A program made the translations under genes and the position numbers. A stretch of DNA of 6,104 nt. It comes from Candidatus Aenigmatarchaeota archaeon (GTDB lineage Archaea > Aenigmatarchaeota > Aenigmatarchaeia > QMZP01 > JAUXAV01). The notes below the pieces were generated by a model. The model did not search any database. It saw nothing but the letters and a program-made list of their open reading frames with translations, and was not told where the DNA came from. Below, in pieces: positions 1 through 5,728 of the stretch (position 1 is the stretch's first letter; each line of letters opens with the position of its first letter). The stretch covers positions 1 through 6,104 of the forward strand of contig JAUXAV010000069.1 of assembly GCA_030619735.1 (NCBI GenBank), given 5' to 3'.

Positions 1-1751
1 GCCCTCTGCACCACAGAGTCCTTCACAGTGACCTTGCTGCTCTTCAATTCCCCCCTGCCCCCGCCTATATCCGACCTCTGCACTATGGAATCTATTATAT
101 TGATGACCTTCTTCACCTCAATCTTCTCCACCTCCTTCGCAAAATTCATGGTTATTATGGTGTATTTCACTATGTCCGCTATATTGTCCAGGAAACCCGC
201 AAGCCCCTCCTTCTTGTCGGAATATGCAGTGAACAGCACATTAAAGACGTCCCCGTCCTTCTTCACGGCAACCGTCAGCAGCCAGGTCCTGAGCTCTGTC
301 CTGGACCTTCCGGAGAACAGGAAGAGCCTCTCATGCCTGAACTCCCTCATCCCTATCAGGGTGAACACAGAGCATTCCTCCAGTATATGGGCCGAGATGG
401 TGTCAAGGCTGATGCCCCCCAGGGAAAACCCATGGGAACAGGAACTGAATTTCCCTCTCAGGGCCAGGTATTCCCCCTCGGACAGGGGGTTTGCTGTCAC
501 AAGCCCCTGTATATAGCCCCTCTTCTTCCTTGCCCTTTCCAGGTGCTTCAGGCCCTCCTCTCCCAGCACTCTTCCCACCTCGCCTGCTGTTTTAACAGGA
601 AGGGGCTCCTCCTTCATGGCCCCCCTGAACACAACAGGTGTTATCTTTTCCCTGTATTCATTCCCCTCTTCATCCCTGTACTTTATCCCTATGTCCCTTT
701 TGATGCTTTCCCCCACAATGGCTGGTATAAGGGTATAAACAACGCCCTTCTCATCCCCGGGGAGAATCCTCTCAAAGGAGTCCTGGGTCTCCCTCCTGAC
801 CCTCATCTCCTTCGGGAAATCCATCCGGAGCTTCACATCCCGGACAGGGGAAGAGGACCTGTTCCTGATCAGCACCACAAAGTCCGAGGGCCTGCCCAGC
901 CTCAGTTTGGGGTTTATTGAAGTGGAGACCGCTATATTAGGGACAACCCTTACCTCCAGGGGCTTTATTTTCCTCTCCAGGATTCCCTGGGGCCCCTGCC
1001 ATAGGACCTTCCTGTATCTGGAATGAAGAATCCCCAGCTTCCCTGCGCAGTCATAGGAGAAGGCCTTTGTATCCCCGGGGTAGAGCCTGTCCAGCTTCTC
1101 CAGGGGTTTCCCCTCCCTGTCAGCCAGGATTATCCCCCTCAGCATACCCTTCCCCCTGTTCTCCACCCTTGCAGTGATTTTGCAGCCCTCCCCCTCCTTC
1201 ACGCTTTCCCTGTCACCGGAAAGCCTTACAACGGGATGCGGAATCTCCTCCTTGAGTTTTTTGAGCTTCTCCTCAGTCTCCCTGTCCTTCTCTATCCTGA
1301 GGGATTTTTCATAATAATTTATGGCAGAATACAGGTCCCCCTCCAGCCCGCTTGCCCTGGCAGCCAGGTTATACGACCACTGCACGGCGTATATGCACCT
1401 GATCTTCCTGAAATACTCCACGGCCTTCAGCGCATACTTCACTGCCCCGGGATAGTCCTTCTTCTCTATCGCCGCATGGCTTGCAATCCTGTAGAGCCAG
1501 CCCGTATTGAAACCCTTCCCTGTCCTTTCAGAGCACTCCACCCCCTTCATCAGGTATTCCAGGCACTGGTCATACTCCTTCATCCTCAGGGAGAGCCTTG
1601 CCAGGAGCTGGTAGAGCCAGGCCGCCCTGTAATCATCCCCCTTTGCCAGGGCCTTGTCTATCTTTTCCTTCAGTTCCCGGCTATGCTTCTCATACTGGGG
1701 CTTGCTTATACCTGCCTTCCCCCCCTTTTTCAGGAGGTCAAATATGCCCAT
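1..1751 (-). CDS. TPR/SNAP-like and Ig-like multidomain protein with C-terminal DSxVQRS repeats (3' end off the window)
   Basis: I do not recognise this as a named family. The frame is open for 583 codons from the ATG at 1751 to the left edge, with no stop or frameshift in any row. Domains in order: residues about 18-155 are amphipathic helix pairs of TPR or alpha-SNAP type (AAWLYQLLARLSL, YPGAVKYALKAVEYF, LYSAINYYEKSLRIEKD). Residues about 173-265 and 268-376 are two beta-rich segments resembling Ig-like/CARDB sandwiches (ITARVENRGKGMLRG; FVVLIRNRSSSPVRDVKL). Residues about 380-545 form an unrecognised alpha/beta domain. From 550 a 24-residue repeat starts (DSIVQRSDIG at 554, DSVVQR at 578). 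There is no signal peptide or membrane helix, so it is probably cytosolic. TPR and Ig-like modules usually bind proteins, so a scaffold or adaptor role is an inference. The start is supported by a TATA box 26 bases upstream, implying a leaderless mRNA. It is divergent from the small membrane gene at 1846. Confidence 0.85.
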   Translation of the reverse strand, partial: MGIFDLLKKGGKAGISKPQYEKHSRELKEKIDKALAKGDDYRAAWLYQLLARLSLRMKEYDQCLEYLMKGVECSERTGKGFNTGWLYRIASHAAIEKKDYPGAVKYALKAVEYFRKIRCIYAVQWSYNLAARASGLEGDLYSAINYYEKSLRIEKDRETEEKLKKLKEEIPHPVVRLSGDRESVKEGEGCKITARVENRGKGMLRGIILADREGKPLEKLDRLYPGDTKAFSYDCAGKLGILHSRYRKVLWQGPQGILERKIKPLEVRVVPNIAVSTSINPKLRLGRPSDFVVLIRNRSSSPVRDVKLRMDFPKEMRVRRETQDSFERILPGDEKGVVYTLIPAIVGESIKRDIGIKYRDEEGNEYREKITPVVFRGAMKEEPLPVKTAGEVGRVLGEEGLKHLERARKKRGYIQGLVTANPLSEGEYLALRGKFSSCSHGFSLGGISLDTISAHILEECSVFTLIGMREFRHERLFLFSGRSRTELRTWLLTVAVKKDGDVFNVLFTAYSDKKEGLAGFLDNIADIVKYTIITMNFAKEVEKIEVKKVINIIDSIVQRSDIGGGRGELKSSKVTVKDSVVQR

Positions 1752-1772
1752 GATTATAAATAGGCAGTCAAG

Positions 1773-1780
1773 ATTAAAAA
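1773..1780 (-). promoter_or_regulatory. TATA box of the TPR/Ig-like gene, leaderless start
   Basis: On the minus strand this reads TTTTTAAT, centred about 26 bases before the ATG at 1751. That is the usual archaeal distance from TATA box to transcription start, so transcription probably begins at or next to the start codon. No Shine-Dalgarno sequence is present: the bases just before the ATG read TTTATAATC. Confidence 0.5.
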
Positions 1781-1817
1781 TGCTCTACAACAAACGCCGA
1801 AACAGGTAAGGAAAACA

Positions 1818-1825
1818 CTTAAATA
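1818..1825 (+). promoter_or_regulatory. TATA box of the small membrane gene, leaderless start
   Basis: CTTAAATA is centred about 24 bases before the ATG at 1846, again the spacing expected when transcription starts at the start codon. No purine-rich ribosome-binding site lies between. Together with the divergent TATA box at 1773-1780 this gives a compact back-to-back promoter pair in a 94-base gap. Confidence 0.5.
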
Positions 1826-1845
1826 CGGGCTGCCAATAATCCCTT

Positions 1846-2001
1846 ATGGCGCTGGGAAGCTACCTCAGGTTTTTCCTGGGAATGATTTTGTCCCTGGAGG
1901 TCCTGAGGGCAATGATATTCAATACAGGCCTTTTCTATGCAGGGATACTTGCGGTCATAATCCTGATACTCTCCGCCATGTTCTTCATCTGGCATTTCTG
2001 A
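1846..2001 (+). CDS. Small single-pass membrane protein, 51 residues
   Basis: This ORF (ATG 1846-1848, TGA 1999-2001) encodes 51 residues and has no recognised family. The N-terminal part is weakly amphipathic with one basic residue near the start (GSYLRFFLGMILSLEVLRAM). Residues about 28-50 form a strongly hydrophobic stretch (TGLFYAGILAVIILILSAMF) ending in IWHF, consistent with one transmembrane helix. The well-placed TATA box at 1818-1825 and the fact that it fills the gap between two minus-strand genes support it as a real gene. It is divergent from the TPR gene and convergent with the isomerase gene, with 44 bases between the stops. Function is unknown. A hydrophobic ORF of this length could arise by chance, so moderate confidence is given. 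Confidence 0.55.
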   Translation: MALGSYLRFFLGMILSLEVLRAMIFNTGLFYAGILAVIILILSAMFFIWHF

Positions 2002-2020
2002 GTTTTCCGTGAACGCTTTT

Positions 2021-2045
2021 GAACCTTTCGCACAGAAAAGGGTTC
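2021..2045. terminator. Imperfect hairpin between convergent gene ends
   Basis: GAACC (2021-2025) pairs with GGTTC (2041-2045), and TTTC (2026-2029) can pair with GAAA (2035-2038) if the two bases 2039-2040 bulge out, leaving a 5-base loop. It sits exactly between the stop of the small membrane gene (2001) and that of the isomerase gene (2046). No clear T-run follows on either strand, so a terminator role is tentative. Confidence 0.25.
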
Positions 2046-2873
2046 TTAGAACCAGAACAGCGCTTTCCCGTATTTTCCGGGATTCTTCAGGTATTCAAAA
2101 ATCCTGGGGTCCTGCCTGAAAACCAGATAAAGGGGCTTCTCTTCCAGCCCCAGGACAGGTATTGCCAGGGGCCTTGCCTCCCTGGGCTTGGGGACCCTCT
2201 GGTATTTCTTGTTCTTCTCAAGCTCCCTGCCTCCTGACTTGCCCTTTACGATATAGTATCCCGCCCCCCCTGCCTCCAGGAAGGGCTCATAAACGGACTG
2301 GAAATCAGAATACACCAGGTTGCTCATCACCAGGGTCTCCCTTCCTGCATTGACTGTTATATGGCCGTAGTCAGGGGGTATCAGGACCTTGTCCCCGGGT
2401 TTGGCCCTTACCAGGATGATGTCCTCAAGCACCAGGTTCTTCCCGTCCTTCCTCTTCTGGAGCAGGTAAAGGGCCTGGCCGCTCAGGACCTCATACACCT
2501 CGGGATAGCTTACCCCCTTCTGGTGTTCTGCAGGGGTTTTGGGCGTTCGGGCCTTTTGCATTTGCGGCAGTCCTGAAAGGCCTGATTCTGCAGGGGGATG
2601 GTAGTGCCCCAGGGTCTTGACATATTCCTTCCCCAGGAAGCCAGCCGGAATAACGGTTATGTCAAACCTTATGCCCCCTTTCTCCGAAAGGCCCCTGTAC
2701 ATGAAATAGACCTTTTCAGGGCCCTCGCATTCAGGCTCCAGCAGGACCCTCTTCATGTTTTCCAGGGTCCTGACACCGGGAACTATCTTACTCAGCCCTG
2801 CCCCGAATACCAGGGCATTGGTCTTCTCATCAAGCTTTATTCCCAGTCCTGCCATCTGCTTTAAATCAATCAT
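2046..2873 (-). CDS. pgiA: Glucose-6-phosphate isomerase, archaeal cupin type
   Basis: This enzyme interconverts glucose 6-phosphate and fructose 6-phosphate in glycolysis and gluconeogenesis. The cupin type is metal dependent and unrelated to the bacterial/eukaryotic enzyme. The product is 275 residues. The signature is clear: TLGHYHP (T87, H90, H92), then PEVYEVLSGQALYLLQ (E125), then IPPDYGHITVN (H171), giving the expected three histidines and one glutamate as metal ligands, followed by NLVYSDF, which aligns with the tyrosine-bearing strand of the Pyrococcus enzyme. Two things are odd: H92 and E125 are 33 residues apart where the Pyrococcus furiosus form has about 7, and the protein runs about 65 residues past the core cupin, giving 275 against about 190. 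It begins 6 bases after the ATPase stop, so the two are probably cotranscribed. GGAG lies about 13 bases before the ATG, rather far for a ribosome-binding site. Confidence 0.85.
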   Translation of the reverse strand: MIDLKQMAGLGIKLDEKTNALVFGAGLSKIVPGVRTLENMKRVLLEPECEGPEKVYFMYRGLSEKGGIRFDITVIPAGFLGKEYVKTLGHYHPPAESGLSGLPQMQKARTPKTPAEHQKGVSYPEVYEVLSGQALYLLQKRKDGKNLVLEDIILVRAKPGDKVLIPPDYGHITVNAGRETLVMSNLVYSDFQSVYEPFLEAGGAGYYIVKGKSGGRELEKNKKYQRVPKPREARPLAIPVLGLEEKPLYLVFRQDPRIFEYLKNPGKYGKALFWF

Positions 2874-2879
2874 GTACCC

Positions 2880-4001
2880 CTACCCGCCCATCTCCTTCTT
2901 CCATTCCTGGTATCTCTCCAGGCCCTTTGTGTCAGTGGACTTCTTTATCTTCTCAAAGGCCTGTTCAAAGTCCTTTTTAATTAAGGATCTGTGTACAAGG
3001 GAATACTTCTCAATATCCGTGGGTGTCAGCTCTCCCAGCTTGGGGTTCTTCTCCCTTATCATCCGTATTATGGCTTCCTGGCAAACATTGGCTATGTCCC
3101 TCCCGGAATAGCCCCTGCTGCTCTCAGCCAGCTCCTGGGGGGTTATGTCCTGGAATTTTGCTCCCGAGAGATGGAGTTCAAAGATGCCCCTCCTGCTCTC
3201 TGTATCAGGCAGGGGAACATATATCTTCCTCTGGAACCTGCTCAGCATGGCATCGTCCAGGTCCCAGGGCTTGTTTGTGGCGCCCATGAAGAGAATCCTC
3301 TCGTCCTTCTTGGTATTGAAGCCCTCCACCTCTGAGAGCAGCTGCCCCAGCACCCTCCTGGTGCTCTCGTCTATATTCGTGTCCCTGCTCGGTGCCAGGG
3401 AGTCAATCTCATCCATGAAAATCAGGCTGGGCTGCATCTCCCTGGCCTTGCCAAAGAGGGCATTCACCAGTTTGGTGCTCTCACCAAAATACTTGCTCAG
3501 GAGGGAACTGGCCCTGGCCTCAAAGAAGGTGGCATTTAAATTGTTGCTTGAGGCCTTTGCAAGCATGGTCTTCCCGGTTCCAGGGGGCCCGTAAAGAAGT
3601 ATGGTCCTGGGCGCCTGGACAAAATCAGGCTTTGACCTTATAAAGGGTATTATAATGGCCTCCTTTATTATGGTCTTTGCCTCCATCAGCCCGCCAATGT
3701 CCTCCCAGGTGGTCTCAGGCCTCTGGGACACAATCATGGAATCTATGGCCTCCTGGGACTCTGCCCTCTCATGTGGCCCCATCTTCATGACCGTGCCCAT
3801 ATCCTCATACTGCGAGGCATGGCTCATGAGCTGCTCTGCCTTCTCCCTCGGCGCATTAAAGGCAATCCTCCTGTATATTCCTGCGGCCTTCAGGTAGTGC
3901 GGCCCTGCCTCCTTGCTCTTCCCAGAGGCCTCCAGGGCCTTGGCTGTGTCAATCTCCTTCTGCAGCTGCTGCCTGAGAATGGAATCCCTGAGCTCTCCCA
4001 T
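2880..4001 (-). CDS. MIT-domain AAA ATPase, Vps4/CdvC-like
   Basis: The 373 residues match CdvC/Vps4 in length and order. Residues about 1-75 are three helices of MIT type (EAGPHYLKAAGIYRRIAF), the module that binds ESCRT-III tails. A short linker leads to the AAA domain (TTWEDIGGLMEAK at 97). Visible motifs are Walker A GPPGTGKT (138-145), the pore-loop aromatic in SKYFGES (Y171), Walker B LIFMDEID (D197, E198), STRR (213-216), sensor 1 ATN (N243) and sensor 2 GYSGRDIANV (298-307). The C-terminal helices (DFEQAFEKIKKS) are Vps4-like, and the Vps4 beta-domain insertion appears short. Family members are hexamers that use ATP to pull apart ESCRT-III/CdvB filaments in division or membrane remodelling. 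Its substrate here is not visible. At the arginine-finger position where Vps4 has RRF this protein has SRF (254-256). A good ribosome-binding site supports the start. It leads an operon with the isomerase and is divergent from the 4107 gene. It could instead be a CDC48-type remodeller. Confidence 0.85.
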   Translation of the reverse strand: MGELRDSILRQQLQKEIDTAKALEASGKSKEAGPHYLKAAGIYRRIAFNAPREKAEQLMSHASQYEDMGTVMKMGPHERAESQEAIDSMIVSQRPETTWEDIGGLMEAKTIIKEAIIIPFIRSKPDFVQAPRTILLYGPPGTGKTMLAKASSNNLNATFFEARASSLLSKYFGESTKLVNALFGKAREMQPSLIFMDEIDSLAPSRDTNIDESTRRVLGQLLSEVEGFNTKKDERILFMGATNKPWDLDDAMLSRFQRKIYVPLPDTESRRGIFELHLSGAKFQDITPQELAESSRGYSGRDIANVCQEAIIRMIREKNPKLGELTPTDIEKYSLVHRSLIKKDFEQAFEKIKKSTDTKGLERYQEWKKEMGG

Positions 4002-4006
4002 ATTCC

Positions 4007-4012
4007 CACCTC
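4007..4012 (-). promoter_or_regulatory. Shine-Dalgarno site of the AAA ATPase gene
   Basis: The minus strand reads GAGGTG, ending 5 bases before the ATG at 4001. This is a strong match to the archaeal anti-Shine-Dalgarno consensus and fixes the start. It contrasts with the leaderless starts at 1751 and 1846. Confidence 0.65.
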
Positions 4013-4038
4013 TTAATAATAAATTATAAATTCAAATG

Positions 4039-4047
4039 CTTTTAAAT
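4039..4047 (-). promoter_or_regulatory. TATA box of the ATPase-isomerase operon
   Basis: The minus strand reads ATTTAAAAG, which would place transcription start near 4018 and give a short leader carrying the ribosome-binding site. A second AT-rich candidate (TTTATAAT, near 4023-4031) is closer to the gene and would instead imply a leaderless start, which fits less well with the ribosome-binding site. Confidence 0.45.
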
Positions 4048-4065
4048 CCCTTGCAAGGTCATAAG

Positions 4066-4073
4066 TTTAAAAA
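4066..4073 (+). promoter_or_regulatory. TATA box of the 4107 gene
   Basis: TTTAAAAA is centred about 37 bases before the ATG at 4107, predicting transcription start near 4094-4096 and a leader of roughly 12 bases. The weak purine run AGGGGT (4095-4100) could act as ribosome-binding site. It sits back to back with the ATPase TATA box, about 20 bases away. Confidence 0.45.
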
Positions 4074-4078
4074 GTCTG

Positions 4079-4108
4079 ATGCCAATTAAACCCCAGGGGT
4101 ATTGGCAT
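4079..4108. repeat. 8-bp perfect inverted repeat overlapping the start codon of the 4107 gene
   Basis: ATGCCAAT (4079-4086) and ATTGGCAT (4101-4108) are exact reverse complements with a 14-base spacer. The spacer holds a second small palindrome, ACCCC-A-GGGGT (4090-4100). The right arm includes the first two bases of the ATG at 4107. The left arm lies between the TATA box and the predicted transcription start. This could be an operator for a dimeric regulator, or an mRNA hairpin hiding the ribosome-binding site and start codon. Confidence 0.55.
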
Positions 4109-5255
4109 GGCTTATAAACCTGTTACCAGGGCATTTGGGGATATGAGAGGGTTTGAACCCATAATTGCCAAAACAGTTAATAACAGCATAAGGAATGCGC
4201 ACATACCCGTCAGCTCTGATGCCGGGGAAATAAGCATAGGGGTTTACAGGAAGGACAAAGATTATTTCGTTGCTGAGCTGGACCTGCCGCTCTCCCCAGG
4301 GCAGTTTGATGGCTTTTGCGGTAAGATTCCATCTATCATTAACAAAGATTTCTATAACAAGCCAGAATTAAACATAAGAAGGGCTATACCCTTTGGCAGT
4401 GGGGAAATAACCTACACCGTTGTTATAAAACCAGATTTATATGGAAAGAGTGTCCAGATTGGCATGCTCCTGCCCGAGGCATTCACAGACCCAAGTCAAG
4501 TTGTGAACGGCTACCATTACTATGCCGCCTCCGGAGAGGAAAAGGACAGTATGTATGAAATGGCAATGGCAATCCTGAATGATTCTGTAAGAAACCTCCA
4601 TATCTTCAGGAGGGTGGAAAGATACCATGACAAATGCGTGACAAAGGTATGCTTTGAGCCAAGGAAGGATGTTTCATATAAAGAAATGACCAGAATCATA
4701 AGGGAAATGCTAAGGGATGAAAATGGCGAAAGCCTGGCATCCCTGAGCTGCAAAGAAAGTGATTATGAACCAGCGTTTATTTATAACACAGAAATTACCT
4801 CAGAGAGAGTGAGCGGAACCTTTTTCGGAAGAATACACAGGAGTGATATTGTTTTCAAATTTAACAAATTGATAGAGGCCACAGGAACAGAAATACCGGA
4901 TGATGCAGAGGTATCAATGGAAGAGAGATACACCACCAGATTCAGGAGAAAAGCATCTGTGTTCTTCAGAACCCTTGGAAACACAATTTGTACCCCCTAT
5001 GACTACGCCATAGGCCGCTACATAAAGCGGGCAAGGGAAAGGGAGAGGCTAAGAATCCAGACAGAAAACTCCAGGTTTGAGTACTGGCTCAGGAATAAGG
5101 TGAGGGTCCCGACCAACGAAAGGGGGTATGACCAGTCATGCTTCCTTATAGTGAACCCTGCCTGCGAAACAAATGTCAGGGAGGGCAAAAGCCCTGGCGA
5201 GCCAGGGGACAAGCTGGAGCTCGTAGGAGCTTCTGAAAGCCCTGAAGCAAAATAG
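4107..5255 (+). CDS. Unrecognised soluble protein, 382 residues, possible internal duplication
   Basis: I do not recognise this protein. It has no signal peptide and no membrane helix. Residues about 25-130 and 158-255 look like two related alpha/beta segments: each starts with a similar motif (NNSIRNAHI at 25, NDSVRNLHI at 158) and ends with a beta-rich stretch (YTVVIKPDLYGKSVQIGM at 103; YNTEITSERVSGTFFGRI at 226). Residues about 271-335 are rich in Arg (RYTTRFRRKASVFFRTL, GRYIKRARERERLRI) and could bind nucleic acid or an acidic partner. The last 30 residues are polar and probably disordered. The ATG at 4107 is the best start, with TATA box and weak purine run upstream. It is divergent from the ATPase operon in a 105-base shared control region, so a linked role is possible but unproven. 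It is convergent with the next gene, 35 bases between stops. Confidence 0.85.
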   Translation: MAYKPVTRAFGDMRGFEPIIAKTVNNSIRNAHIPVSSDAGEISIGVYRKDKDYFVAELDLPLSPGQFDGFCGKIPSIINKDFYNKPELNIRRAIPFGSGEITYTVVIKPDLYGKSVQIGMLLPEAFTDPSQVVNGYHYYAASGEEKDSMYEMAMAILNDSVRNLHIFRRVERYHDKCVTKVCFEPRKDVSYKEMTRIIREMLRDENGESLASLSCKESDYEPAFIYNTEITSERVSGTFFGRIHRSDIVFKFNKLIEATGTEIPDDAEVSMEERYTTRFRRKASVFFRTLGNTICTPYDYAIGRYIKRARERERLRIQTENSRFEYWLRNKVRVPTNERGYDQSCFLIVNPACETNVREGKSPGEPGDKLELVGASESPEAK

Positions 5256-5286
5256 AAATTGTCTTATAAATTATTAAAAGCTTTCA
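5234..5286. repeat. 7-bp inverted repeat around the convergent gene ends
   Basis: TGAAAGC (5234-5240) and GCTTTCA (5280-5286) are reverse complements 39 bases apart. The AT-rich gap between holds the stop of the 4107 gene and the stretch before the stop of the minus-strand gene at 5291. The AT-rich, T-run-containing sequence (TTATAAATTATTAAAAG) could end transcription in both directions. Weak evidence. Confidence 0.2.
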
Positions 5287-5290
5287 AGAA

Positions 5291-5689
5291 TCAGATAACT
5301 TCCATTCCTACCGCAACGGGATATTTCTTTAATGCTTCAAAATTCTTCCTTGCTCTATCAAGACTGTTTGTAGCCCTTGTTTTTAATTGCTTTATATAGT
5401 TTCCAGATACTTCTTCTGGCTCCCTGTCCCCATTCTTGACCCATTTTCCATCAATGAAATTGTATCTGGAGATATCTAATATAACTGAAATGTCAATTAC
5501 ATTACTATTGGGGTTTGAACCATCAGAAACGACGCTTTGGACCGCCTCCATAGCCGTCCGTGCTGCACGCTTCTTCGCATTGTTACTTGAATTTCTAGTA
5601 ACTGCAACATCGTCTACATATACCGTGTTGCCTTGAATGTTAACGTCTAATATTTTACCCCTTTCCAAATATTGGCAAGATATCTGCAT
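5291..5689 (-). CDS. Small AT-rich protein with dsRBD-like pattern, 132 residues
   Basis: This is not a recognised family member. From the chosen start, residues about 2-33 are beta-rich (MQISCQYLERG, ILDVNIQGNTVYVDDVAV), followed at about 35-52 by NSSNNAKKRAARTAMEAV. That resembles the last strands and final helix of a double-stranded-RNA-binding domain (SKKxAKxxAAxxAL). The usual first helix is not evident. The rest is a polar linker, a beta stretch (NVIDISVILDISRYNF) and a basic C-terminal helix (KQLKTRATNSLDRARKNFEALKKY). The frame is open upstream to an ATG at 5767 (158 residues), but I prefer 5689 because a TATA box lies at 5721-5728, inside that extension. Base use differs from the neighbours: 5461-5520 has 18 G+C of 60, while 2221-2280 has 37 of 60, and Arg codons include CGT and CGG. 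This suggests a different origin. RNA binding is an inference from pattern only. Confidence 0.7.
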   Translation of the reverse strand: MQISCQYLERGKILDVNIQGNTVYVDDVAVTRNSSNNAKKRAARTAMEAVQSVVSDGSNPNSNVIDISVILDISRYNFIDGKWVKNGDREPEEVSGNYIKQLKTRATNSLDRARKNFEALKKYPVAVGMEVI

Positions 5690-5720
5690 ACCACTCACTG
5701 AATAGGAATTGTCCCATAAG

Positions 5721-5728
5721 CTTAAAAA
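5721..5728 (-). promoter_or_regulatory. TATA box of the dsRBD-like gene, flanked by TGGGA repeats
   Basis: The minus strand reads TTTTTAAG, centred about 36 bases before the ATG at 5689, predicting transcription start near 5700 and a leader of about 11 bases containing GTGAG, a weak ribosome-binding site. Similar words GTGGGATAA and ATGGGACAA flank it at 5731-5739 and 5709-5717. Confidence 0.4.

Noticed and set aside
1023..1763. Long plus-strand open frames opposite the TPR/Ig-like gene (also 28-516 and 333-920).
   Set aside because: They lie antisense to a continuous 583-codon frame with clear domains. They arise because purine-rich codons such as GAG, AGG and AAG give stop-free complements. 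Their translations are Pro/Leu-rich with no domain pattern.
1752..1845. Possible small RNA or CRISPR-like repeat in the gaps between genes.
   Set aside because: None of the gaps (94, 44, 105, 35 and 86 bases) holds direct repeats of CRISPR size, a tRNA cloverleaf or a C/D box pair that I could find.
3145..3594. Plus-strand frames opposite the ATPase and isomerase (also 2598-2864, 2755-3111 and 3601-3897).
   Set aside because: These are shadows of genes with unambiguous family motifs on the minus strand, with no promoter or ribosome-binding site of their own.
4437..5212. Minus-strand frames opposite the 4107 gene (4437-4628, 4520-4753, 4781-4984, 5018-5212).
   Set aside because: Short, hydrophobic-by-chance translations in the shadow of a 382-codon frame that has its own promoter.
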